Below, one piece after another: positions 54,895-62,947 of a stretch of 64,000 nucleotides of DNA. The translations under genes were made by a program, and so were the position numbers. The stretch's first letter is position 1, and each line of letters opens with the position of its first letter. The notes beneath the pieces are model-generated. The model searched no databases. It saw nothing but the letters and a program-made list of their open reading frames with translations, and was not told the origin of the DNA. The DNA comes from Sphingobacteriia bacterium 28-36-52. Lineage in GTDB: Bacteria > Bacteroidota > Bacteroidia > Chitinophagales > Chitinophagaceae. The stretch covers positions 62,001 through 126,000 of the forward strand of contig NCGN01000004.1 in assembly GCA_002281575.1 (NCBI GenBank). Direction: 5' to 3'.

Positions 54895-57188
54895 TATCTA
54901 CTGCTGGTAATTACAATTTTAGTAACAATATTTTCATTTCCTTTCCCATCTTTGGCTAGTATTAAATATACTCCTGATGCAACTTTAGTACCTAAATAAT
55001 TTCTTCCATTCCAAACAGCTTGGCCACCTAAACTTCTAGTTTGGTAAACCAATCTACCATTTAATTCAGTAATTTTTATAAGGGTATTTTCTGCTAATCC
55101 TGTTATAGCTATTTGACCATTATACTGAGGGGGAACAGGATTAGGAAAAACAAGTACGTTGCTTTTTTCTTCTGTTGATTCTGTTGCAGTTCCTCTATAA
55201 CTGCAAAGCCCATTAAAAGTTGCAAAATATACTTCGCCTGTAGTTGGATCTACCGCAATCTTTTTAATATCATTACTTAATAGGGGGCTATTATTAACTG
55301 TAAAATGGTGAATGATTTTTTTTGCATCTGCACTAATTAACCAAACGCCATTTTGAGTGCCAATCCATTTTTGATTGGCTCCATCAAGCGCCATGCTTTG
55401 TACTTGTTCTCCTTTAAAAAGAAACCCCGCAAATTGATCTTGTTGTATAATAGGAAGGGTGGCTTCACAGCTACCCAATACATTATCGCTACAATATATG
55501 ATTCCAATTCCATCATCTGTACCAACCCAAATGCTATTGTCTTTGTCTTTTAAAATACTTAATACATTATTAGAAGGTAGGTTGCCGTTTCCTACACCTT
55601 GTTGAAAAAGCTTCCATTGATCGTCTCCAGCTGCTTCAATATTATTACCATACTTATAGTAAATTAGTCCATTCCCTTTTGGGCTTTGAATCCAAAGTTG
55701 ATCAAAATCGTCTGCAATTATTTGTGCAACTGCATTTTCTGTTAAACTAAACGGGATGGTAAATCCAAACCATTTATCTTCAAAGGTTTTAAGCTTTAGT
55801 GCTTGTGGGGCTCCATAATTGCTGATCCATAAATTATTTTTATTGTCTAAAGCTAATCCGCTCACTCTGTAACTTCCTAAATCTCCAATTGCAGCTTGTA
55901 ATAAACTATTTTGTTGTTTAAAAATTTGCAACTGCCCGTTGTTTTGTTTTAATAGTCCGCCTCCATAACTACCTGCCCATATAGTGCCATTTGATGGATC
56001 AACAGTTAATGTTATGATGTCGAGCACTGAGTCTAATAAAGGGGTATTAAATGCGCCTCTATTGCTCCAACTACCTTCTTTAAATTCAAGGATGCCATCT
56101 CTATTAAATTGGTAATTCCAGGCTGCATTTACGGATCCTGCTGCCTGGAAAAGGGTTTGATTATAAAATGCAAATTCACCATTCGAAATACCCAATGGTC
56201 CATTTGGTATATATCTCTCGGTATTATTTCCGAAAGAAGACAATCCCCCAAACTGATCTGCAACCCAAACAGTTGAGTTATTTGTAATAGCAGAAGAAGG
56301 AAAAGATATTATGCCAGGCGCTGAAATACTTCGTACTAAATTCCCATTTGGATTTAGTACAATGACTTTTGAATTACCTGATGTTGTTCTAAGGCAAACG
56401 GTAATATTGTTCTCGCTTATGCCCGTATTAACAATCTTCCAATTTAGTTCTTGAAAGAGTAGTTTCCATTGATTATTTTCTTGTGTGAAAACACTATCAT
56501 TTTTAGTGATAATTAACTGGTTATTGATGAATCCGATAAAAGAAACAGCTCCATTAGATGGCCCTAAAATATTTTCCCAGTTTTGATAATTTGCAGGATC
56601 TAGACCTGTTTTTGCAATTCTTTTTATTCCTTCATCAGAAGCAGCAAAGTAATACTGATTGTTTTCGGTAAATGAATTTATGCTTATTTGTGTTCCAGCA
56701 TTTCCAATAATCCAAGTGTCTTTAATTTCATATTTGTTCAAGTTTACCAATACAATACCCAATCCTGTAGATAAGTAAGCAGTTCCCATTGACGCATAAA
56801 TACTATTGATTGTTTTATTACCACTAATACTGCTTCTTTGTATATCACTCAGATTTTTTGTAATGCTTCCTTTCAAAAAATCAATATTGCTGTTTTTATA
56901 TGCAATAATTAACTGGCTATTTTGTGCATCCCAACCAATTTGTTGAATGCCTATATCGCTAAGTCCATTTACTTTATGGTACCTATTTATTTCTTGATTG
57001 GCATCAATTGAAAATATGGCATCATTGGTAGCAGCATAAATTAGGTCTCCTTTTATTACTTGAATGGCTTTTTGATAATTGAGGTGCTCTCTCCATTGTC
57101 CTATTGGAACGGGTTGTTTTTGCCCGCGCAGGATACCTGCACTAGATAAGCAAAATAATAGAAATGCTATTTGCAAATGCTTACTCAT
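54894..57188 (-). CDS. porZ: PorZ-like two-propeller protein with type IX sorting domain
   Basis: A 764-residue secreted protein. The signal peptide (about 1-22) is followed by PVPIGQWREHLNYQKAI, then two beta-propellers with repeats such as DPSNGTIWAGSYGGGLLK and DKDNSIWVGTDDGIGIIY, and a C-terminal type IX secretion domain of about 85 residues (VFPNPVPPQYNGQIAITGL to the end). This order and length match PorZ, the surface component that delivers anionic LPS to the sortase PorU. It overlaps the response-regulator gene by 8 nt. Generic two-component regulator propeller proteins are the alternative. Confidence 0.83.
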   Translation of the reverse strand: MSKHLQIAFLLFCLSSAGILRGQKQPVPIGQWREHLNYQKAIQVIKGDLIYAATNDAIFSIDANQEINRYHKVNGLSDIGIQQIGWDAQNSQLIIAYKNSNIDFLKGSITKNLSDIQRSSISGNKTINSIYASMGTAYLSTGLGIVLVNLNKYEIKDTWIIGNAGTQISINSFTENNQYYFAASDEGIKRIAKTGLDPANYQNWENILGPSNGAVSFIGFINNQLIITKNDSVFTQENNQWKLLFQELNWKIVNTGISENNITVCLRTTSGNSKVIVLNPNGNLVRSISAPGIISFPSSAITNNSTVWVADQFGGLSSFGNNTERYIPNGPLGISNGEFAFYNQTLFQAAGSVNAAWNYQFNRDGILEFKEGSWSNRGAFNTPLLDSVLDIITLTVDPSNGTIWAGSYGGGLLKQNNGQLQIFKQQNSLLQAAIGDLGSYRVSGLALDNKNNLWISNYGAPQALKLKTFEDKWFGFTIPFSLTENAVAQIIADDFDQLWIQSPKGNGLIYYKYGNNIEAAGDDQWKLFQQGVGNGNLPSNNVLSILKDKDNSIWVGTDDGIGIIYCSDNVLGSCEATLPIIQQDQFAGFLFKGEQVQSMALDGANQKWIGTQNGVWLISADAKKIIHHFTVNNSPLLSNDIKKIAVDPTTGEVYFATFNGLCSYRGTATESTEEKSNVLVFPNPVPPQYNGQIAITGLAENTLIKITELNGRLVYQTRSLGGQAVWNGRNYLGTKVASGVYLILAKDGKGNENIVTKIVITSSR

Positions 57189-57840
57189 AAATATTCACGA
57201 TGCCTTGTTTTATGGCAAAAAGAACCAGGCCAACCCTTGTTTTAATATCAAGTTTCTTAAATAAATTATCACGATAATTATCAATTGTTCTTACACTAAC
57301 ACACATTTCTTCTCCAATTTCTTTATAAGACTTGTCTGCACATAGTAGTTGCAAAAAATGCGCTTCTTGTTCAGATATATTTAATAGCAATGCTGTTTGT
57401 TTCCCCTCATCTTCTTCATTAGAAACATAGTTGATGAGTTTGTCTCTAACTAATTCATTCACATAAAACTCATTTCGTTGAATGGATTCCATTGCTTCCT
57501 TAAATACATGCGGTTTACTGTCTTTGATGATATAACCTTTCACTCCATTCCTAAGCATTCTTATAATGGCCATATCGTTCGATAACATACTTAAAACCAG
57601 TACTTTAACTGTTGGCAAATGTTTTCTAATCCAAGCCGCTGTTTCATACCCATCCATTTCAGGCATGGTAATATCTAATAGTACAATATCTGGTGGTGTA
57701 ATTGATTTTACTTTTTTGATAAATTCAAGTCCATTTCCTGCCTCTAACACCACTTCAAATTCTCCTAATGAGTTTATTATCGCAGCCAATCCAGATCTCA
57801 GTAATTCATGGTCATCAACTAATGCTACGGTGGTTTTCAT
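57181..57840 (-). CDS. NarL/FixJ-family response regulator
   Basis: A 219-residue transcription factor. The receiver domain (about 1-125) has DDHELLRSG, phosphoacceptor Asp in DIVLLDITMPEMDG near residue 56 and KGYIIKDS near 105. The LuxR-type HTH (about 150-215) has EEMCVSVRTIDNYRDNLFKKLDIKTRVGL. Its stop overlaps the porZ start and its start is 2 nt from the sensor kinase stop, so the kinase, regulator and porZ look like one operon. Confidence 0.94.
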   Translation of the reverse strand: MKTTVALVDDHELLRSGLAAIINSLGEFEVVLEAGNGLEFIKKVKSITPPDIVLLDITMPEMDGYETAAWIRKHLPTVKVLVLSMLSNDMAIIRMLRNGVKGYIIKDSKPHVFKEAMESIQRNEFYVNELVRDKLINYVSNEEDEGKQTALLLNISEQEAHFLQLLCADKSYKEIGEEMCVSVRTIDNYRDNLFKKLDIKTRVGLVLFAIKQGIVNIYE

Positions 57841-57842
57841 TG

Positions 57843-58628
57843 TTATTTTGAATTTAATAATATGGTAAAAGTAGTTCCTTGGTTAATGATACTATCAATA
57901 TGAACAGTTGCATTGATTAGTTTAGCTCTAGAGAAGATATTATTTAATCCAACTCCTGGGCTATCTTGTTTAATATCTGCGGTATTAAATCCTATTCCGT
58001 TGTCTTTAATTTCAACTTTTAGTTGTTGGTTTAATTTACAAATATGAATATTAATTGTATCGCAGGATGCATGTTTTAAAGTGTTATTAATTACTTCCTG
58101 AATCATTCTATATAAAATGATGTCTACGCTTTTATCTAATAAATCTAAGTTTACCTCTTCGTCTATGGTTAAAAAACTTTGGTATTTACCTGTTTTATTG
58201 ATATTGTGTAAAAGCTGTTCCAATGACTCTACAAACCCAATTTGATGAAAATTATTGTTGATTAAGCTATGACTTATATTTCTTAAATCATTCCAAACTT
58301 TCTTTAAAAAATTGTAAATTTCTTCTTTTTCTTTTTCGTCTACCTGTTCTTTTAAATTAGCAATTCTTAGCATTGATAAATACACTACTTGAGCAGTATC
58401 GTCATGTATTTCATATCCTATATAATTTAAAGTTTGATTTTGTATTTCTAACTGAGATTTTATAATGGTTTGTTCAAACCTATTTTTCATCTCTTCTTTT
58501 TCCTTTTGATTTTGACGCTGTTTCCGCAAGAATAGGTAGAGCATAACCAATAGGAATACCGCTAGTAATACAAAGAATACAGAGGAAATAATTATTGTGA
58601 CGAGTATGTCTTCTTGTTTTTCCGGCAT
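57843..58628 (-). CDS. Sensor histidine kinase (HisKA_3 type)
   Basis: A 261-residue kinase with one N-terminal membrane helix (about 10-32) and no periplasmic sensor domain. The dimerisation/phosphoacceptor helix carries GYEIHDDTAQVVYLSMLR near residue 72, with His before Asp-Asp. The ATPase domain (about 155-260) has VINNTLKHASC, DNGIGFN and GVGLNNIFSRAKLINA. Such small kinases often depend on another membrane protein for sensing; the overlapping upstream gene for a multi-pass protein is a candidate. The partner is the NarL-type regulator downstream. Confidence 0.93.
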   Translation of the reverse strand: MPEKQEDILVTIIISSVFFVLLAVFLLVMLYLFLRKQRQNQKEKEEMKNRFEQTIIKSQLEIQNQTLNYIGYEIHDDTAQVVYLSMLRIANLKEQVDEKEKEEIYNFLKKVWNDLRNISHSLINNNFHQIGFVESLEQLLHNINKTGKYQSFLTIDEEVNLDLLDKSVDIILYRMIQEVINNTLKHASCDTINIHICKLNQQLKVEIKDNGIGFNTADIKQDSPGVGLNNIFSRAKLINATVHIDSIINQGTTFTILLNSK

Positions 58629-59254
58629 AATATGAACGCGTATATAAATGCTGAATATAAAACCACATTTAAACTCTGATTAATAATGCCATATATTTTT
58701 TTGCCTTCTTGTTGTAAATCATAACTTCTTAAATACTCAAATAAGGCATTAATAATGACCGATCCCATGTAAAATAGTAATAAGCCCGTGCATACCCAAA
58801 AGAAGGGTTGCTTTGCCAATGGGTGGTCTAAATGTTCTGGTAAAACCGATTCGTAAAAAAAGAGGCAACAAAAGAGGACCACAAAGAAAGACCCCAATAA
58901 GAATGTGTAGGTATGAAAATTATTGTATCCCTGAACAAATTGTAGGTTTAAAAAGACCATGAATGCATAAAAAGGGATGAAACCAATGGTGAGCTTTTTA
59001 AACAAAGTGGTTTTCAGGTGTTTAGAGAACAAAAAGGAATAGAAAATGAATTCTACAGTGGTAAAAACATTAAAAAGGGTATAATTTCTAATGCCCTTTG
59101 TAATTAGGTAATAGCCAATCAATTCCACCGTAAGTGTAATAAAAAGAAAGGGTAAAAAGTATTTAAAAGGGGTGTTTTTTAGTGATCTATATAATAGTAT
59201 ACAAACTAAAAAACTGCTGGCTTGCACCAGCAGGTAGATATTGTATAATAACAT
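58592..59254 (-). CDS. Multi-pass membrane protein of unknown function
   Basis: A 220-residue polytopic protein with about seven hydrophobic segments (LLYNIYLLVQASSFLVCIL at the N-terminus, FLPFLFITLTVELIGYYLI, FFVVLFCCLFFY, FFWVCTGLLLFYMGSVI and others). Its 3' end overlaps the sensor kinase gene by 37 nt, which points to translational coupling. No family recognised. It may supply the membrane sensing input for the kinase; this is inference from position. Confidence 0.85.
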   Translation of the reverse strand: MLLYNIYLLVQASSFLVCILLYRSLKNTPFKYFLPFLFITLTVELIGYYLITKGIRNYTLFNVFTTVEFIFYSFLFSKHLKTTLFKKLTIGFIPFYAFMVFLNLQFVQGYNNFHTYTFLLGSFFVVLFCCLFFYESVLPEHLDHPLAKQPFFWVCTGLLLFYMGSVIINALFEYLRSYDLQQEGKKIYGIINQSLNVVLYSAFIYAFILCRKNKKTYSSQ

Positions 59255-59300
59255 TCAAACGATTTTCTATGAAACTACTAAATAATAGCCGAACTGAAAA

Positions 59301-59807
59301 TTAAGGCCAAATAGAACCGTGGTTCAAATAATTGGAACCATCACCTGGGGTACTACCATCACCAATATCCTGGCTTCTGAAATTGCCGCTATTGCTTCTT
59401 TTATTGTTGCCTAAGAAGAATACCGATACTCTGCCTTTGTAAGAAGGACTAGGGGCAGTAACTTCATCGTATTGGCCAAAATACACATATACCTTGTCTG
59501 AGTTATATGTTTTTTTCAATTGCTCGAGGTATTTCTGCAAATCTTCAATATTGAACACAACATGTTCGGTATAATTCTTACCAACGTAATTTTTCTTATA
59601 TGTTGCCTGCATTCTAGCTGCAGCACTTTCAGAAATTAAGCCATTGATGGCAGTTGCATTAGCAGCTGACCCAACAACATTCATTTCTGTATCTTTCTTA
59701 TTTGATTGCAGTGTATTGGCTTCTGTTTCTGCTTTCTGACATGCAGTAAAGCTTAGAGAAGCAATTACTCCCAGGGCTAAAAAGCGTTTCGAGAATAGGT
59801 TTTTCAT
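59301..59807 (-). CDS. Small predicted lipoprotein, unknown function
   Basis: A 168-residue protein with a lipoprotein signal (ASLSFTAC, lipid Cys23). The remainder is polar, with KKNYVGKNYTEHVVFNIEDLQKYLEQ predicted helical and a Gly/Ser/Asp-rich C-terminus (SQDIGDGSTPGDGSN). No family recognised. It is separated from the membrane-protein gene by 46 nt, and its upstream region is an AT-rich 225-nt gap shared with the next divergent gene, in which I see no clear consensus promoter. Confidence 0.8.
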   Translation of the reverse strand: MKNLFSKRFLALGVIASLSFTACQKAETEANTLQSNKKDTEMNVVGSAANATAINGLISESAAARMQATYKKNYVGKNYTEHVVFNIEDLQKYLEQLKKTYNSDKVYVYFGQYDEVTAPSPSYKGRVSVFFLGNNKRSNSGNFRSQDIGDGSTPGDGSNYLNHGSIWP

Positions 59808-60077
59808 AACTAGCGATTTTATTGTTTGCGAGGATTGTGAATGTAAATTAATTCAAGTTTGAATGCAAAGTATCATGTTTTTATCAATTAATTTAATTTA
59901 TAATGTATAAATAATTGGTAATCAAATATTTAATTTTACCACTACAAAAAATAGGGTGAAATCACGCTGACTATATATATAAGTACCACAGCATTTTGTC
60001 TTTTTGAATCCCATCTTTACAGCATAAAAGGGGTGAATTGTAGCAAAACCCTGCATTTAAATCTTAATAGTTGGAAT

Positions 60078-61121
60078 ATGTTTACTGAAAACCGGTTGTT
60101 TTTGAATGAAAAGCAGGCTTTTTCCGCATTGAAGCGTTTTTTTGCGCTTTCTCAGAATGCATTGTTTTTAGCCAATCAAGCCAATCAGTCTTTCACTTTT
60201 TTCAACGATCATTTCGCAAATTTTTTTTCAGAAAATAATACACTGGAAGAATCAATTGCTTTCGAAAAATTATACGCTATAGCACATGAAGACGATCGTC
60301 ATTTATTAAAGAAATTATTGGCTTCTACTATAGATCAGCATTCTGTAAATGAGGATGGAGAGAATATTCGTTTTTTTTGTAAAAAAGGTGTTTGTAGAGT
60401 ATTCAATTTGCGATGTACAAAGCTTGCAAATGTGGAAGATGACTACAGCATAACAGGTATTTTAACTGATGTTACAGATATACTTTGGTTTGAGCAACAG
60501 CAAAAGAAAAGCGATAAAACATTTAGAGAACTGTCGTTCATTACATCTCATGAATTGCGGCATGAATATGCTAAAATTCAATCCATTATTCAAATGCTCG
60601 ATAATATTCAAATTAGTGAAAAGGAACGAAATGAAATGATTGCTGCATCAAGACATTCTATCCAAGTAATCAACAGTACTATTTTTAAAATAAACCATAA
60701 ACTTTCTTTTAATCAAACAGATGGTTATTTTGATTTTTACAAAAAGAATCACCAGTATAAAAAAATAATTTTAATTGACGATGATGGCCTTACTAATATC
60801 ATTAATAAGCGGATTATTCAAATGGTAAATAGTACAATTGAAGTGGTTGTTTTTACTGATATAGAAGCGGCAGAAATATTTCTTAAAACCGCAGACCAAT
60901 CTGGTGAATATTTAATTTTACTAGACGTAAATTTTCCTTTTAGTAGCGGTTGGGAATTCTTGGAAAATTACCAGCAATTTCATATTCAGTCAAAGGTAAT
61001 TGTGCTATCCTCCTCTATTGATACTTATGATAGAGATAAAGCCAGAAAATACCCAATGGTAGTTGATTATATAACCAAACCTCTTTCTTCTGAAATGGTT
61101 AAAGAAATGCTTTATGTTTAA
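60078..61121 (+). CDS. PAS/HisKA/receiver protein without kinase ATPase domain
   Basis: A 347-residue signalling protein. The N-terminal half resembles a PAS domain (about 10-145, ending YSITGILTDVTDI). Residues about 150-215 look like a dimerisation-phosphotransfer helix pair with SFITSHELRHEYAKIQ (His158 in the H-box position). The ATP-binding domain that should follow is absent; instead a receiver domain (about 225-345) begins KKIILIDDDG, with phosphoacceptor Asp283 in LLDVNFPFSSGWEF and Lys in YITKPL. It may receive phosphate from another kinase. ATG 60078 is preferred over GTG 60033. It converges with the permease gene, overlapping by 4 nt. Confidence 0.83.
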   Translation: MFTENRLFLNEKQAFSALKRFFALSQNALFLANQANQSFTFFNDHFANFFSENNTLEESIAFEKLYAIAHEDDRHLLKKLLASTIDQHSVNEDGENIRFFCKKGVCRVFNLRCTKLANVEDDYSITGILTDVTDILWFEQQQKKSDKTFRELSFITSHELRHEYAKIQSIIQMLDNIQISEKERNEMIAASRHSIQVINSTIFKINHKLSFNQTDGYFDFYKKNHQYKKIILIDDDGLTNIINKRIIQMVNSTIEVVVFTDIEAAEIFLKTADQSGEYLILLDVNFPFSSGWEFLENYQQFHIQSKVIVLSSSIDTYDRDKARKYPMVVDYITKPLSSEMVKEMLYV

Positions 61122-62296
61122 GCATTAATATGCTTTTGTATTGCTTTTTTTGTAACAATCCATAACAAGAATGATAAGGCGCCAACGGTTATTAAGGTAA
61201 TCCAAGAAATGGCGCTTGGAATAAAAATCAATTGCTTTTCTAAGAATATTTTTAATCCATATTGCAACAATATAAGTAAAAGGGTTGCCGATCCAATACT
61301 TAAAAGATTACCTGGATAAAATTGACGCAATAAAAATTTTGATAACTGCTTAGGAGCTGCACCTAATGTAATCAAAAGAATAATCTCTTGTTTGCAATTG
61401 GAAATAGTTAATTGAATAAATAAAGTAAAAATTATTAAAGCAAATACCAGCATAAGTATTCCGGTTAATCCAGCAATAGCAACTACAGCATCAATTACTT
61501 TTCTGTATTTACTATATCTTAATTTTTCTGTATTAGTACTAAGATTGTATTTCTTTAAAAAGCTTACTATTGCAGCATTTGAAGGATCATTGGTTTTTAA
61601 TACTAATCTCGATACTTCATTATTTGATTTGGTTTCGGCATAATTATTTCCCCATCTAATAAATTCTACAGGCACTAACATTGAAGATATTCTATCACTT
61701 AATCCTACAATTTTTGCGTTAAAGCTAATTGGCCCATTTTTGCCATACACAGTCAATTTAAACACAATCATTTTTACAATGGCTGGAGTAAGTTGAGGAA
61801 GGTTTTGTGATATTGAAAATTGAAAATTATATATGTCTAAAAACATATTGGGTACAATCACTGGCACATAAGCTGCATTAGGATCCCAACTAAATTGATC
61901 GTTTTTTACATCTATAAAATCACTTGGAACACTCTCAAATGAAATATCTGTATAAAAAGGAAATCGATCACTAATGCTTTGAATACTGGCTTTGAATCTA
62001 CTTGGGGTAAGTATGCCAACCGATTCTGTAAATGGCTGCTTCGCTATTTCATTAATTAGGTCTTGGTCTAATTTGGTATTACTTAAATTATTATTGTCTA
62101 GTATTTTATTGATTACTAAAAAATCTGCAATACTGTCTTTATTATTTGAGCTATTTAATAAAAAGTGATAATTAGATTGAATTTGAATTGCTGTTAATAA
62201 TAGAAAAACAGCAATGCCAAGTCCTATTCTAGAAGTAATCATTCGAATAATACCCGAGTGATTTCGAATCAGTTTTTTTAATAAGTGATTTAACAA
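61118..62296 (-). CDS. FtsX-like ABC transporter permease
   Basis: A 392-residue permease with one N-terminal helix (about 28-42), a large extracytoplasmic domain (about 45-265), and three C-terminal helices (LTGILMLVFALIIFTLFI, LLSIGSATLLLILLQYGL and WITLITVGALSFLLWIV). This is the MacB/LolC/FtsX topology. LGAAPKQLSKFLLRQF after the first of these helices is the usual coupling segment. It starts 3 nt after the ATPase stop. Lipid or lipoprotein handling is likely by analogy. Confidence 0.87.
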   Translation of the reverse strand: MLNHLLKKLIRNHSGIIRMITSRIGLGIAVFLLLTAIQIQSNYHFLLNSSNNKDSIADFLVINKILDNNNLSNTKLDQDLINEIAKQPFTESVGILTPSRFKASIQSISDRFPFYTDISFESVPSDFIDVKNDQFSWDPNAAYVPVIVPNMFLDIYNFQFSISQNLPQLTPAIVKMIVFKLTVYGKNGPISFNAKIVGLSDRISSMLVPVEFIRWGNNYAETKSNNEVSRLVLKTNDPSNAAIVSFLKKYNLSTNTEKLRYSKYRKVIDAVVAIAGLTGILMLVFALIIFTLFIQLTISNCKQEIILLITLGAAPKQLSKFLLRQFYPGNLLSIGSATLLLILLQYGLKIFLEKQLIFIPSAISWITLITVGALSFLLWIVTKKAIQKHINA

Positions 62297-62299
62297 AGC

Positions 62300-62947
62300 T
62301 TATAAGTTTAAACTTACTTGATAATCAAAGTGTTCATCTTTGTCTAAGTCTGTGATGATTAATCCTGCACTTCTTTTTTTGCATTCCGCTTCAATTAAAG
62401 CGGCTGCAATTTTTTTATTTGCATTATCCAGATGGCTAAAAGGTTCATCTAGTATGATGAAATCAAAAGGTTGCATTAATGCCCTTAGTATACTTACCCT
62501 TTGTTGTTCACCATAGCTGCAATGCATTGCTTGTTGATCTAAAATGGATAAAATTCCTAATTGGCTGGCCATTTCTTCTATTTGCTCTACGCGAACAATT
62601 GGGTTTTGTAAAACTCTTTTGAGTTCAATGTTTTCTCTTGCAGTTAAATTAGGAAAGAGTCGGAGGTCTTGAAAAACAATACTCCAATGTAGCTGTCTTA
62701 AATTTGATAATTCAGACGAATCTATTAACTGAATATTTTTTCCTTCGTATAACACTTCACCTGAATAATCCTTTCTTAGTCCATAAAGTAGATGGACCAA
62801 TGTGGTTTTTCCAGTACCACTCGGTGCAGTTATTTTAATAAAGTCTCCTTTTTTCCATTCAATAGCCTGCCCCCAAATACCAGAAATTCTTACAGATGGT
62901 CTATCTGCAAGAATTGCCGGTATTACATTATTTAATTTAAAATGCAT
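62300..62947 (-). CDS. ABC transporter ATP-binding protein (LolD/MacB-like)
   Basis: A 215-residue ATPase. It has Walker A APSGTGKTTLVHLLYG near residue 39, VFQDLRLFPNLTARENI near 91, the signature YGEQQRVSILRAL near 143 (canonical LSGGQ reduced to YGEQQ) and Walker B FIILDEPFSHLD near 162. It overlaps the DUF4836 gene by 1 nt and precedes the permease by 3 nt. It would power the FtsX-like permease. Confidence 0.92.
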   Translation of the reverse strand: MHFKLNNVIPAILADRPSVRISGIWGQAIEWKKGDFIKITAPSGTGKTTLVHLLYGLRKDYSGEVLYEGKNIQLIDSSELSNLRQLHWSIVFQDLRLFPNLTARENIELKRVLQNPIVRVEQIEEMASQLGILSILDQQAMHCSYGEQQRVSILRALMQPFDFIILDEPFSHLDNANKKIAAALIEAECKKRSAGLIITDLDKDEHFDYQVSLNL

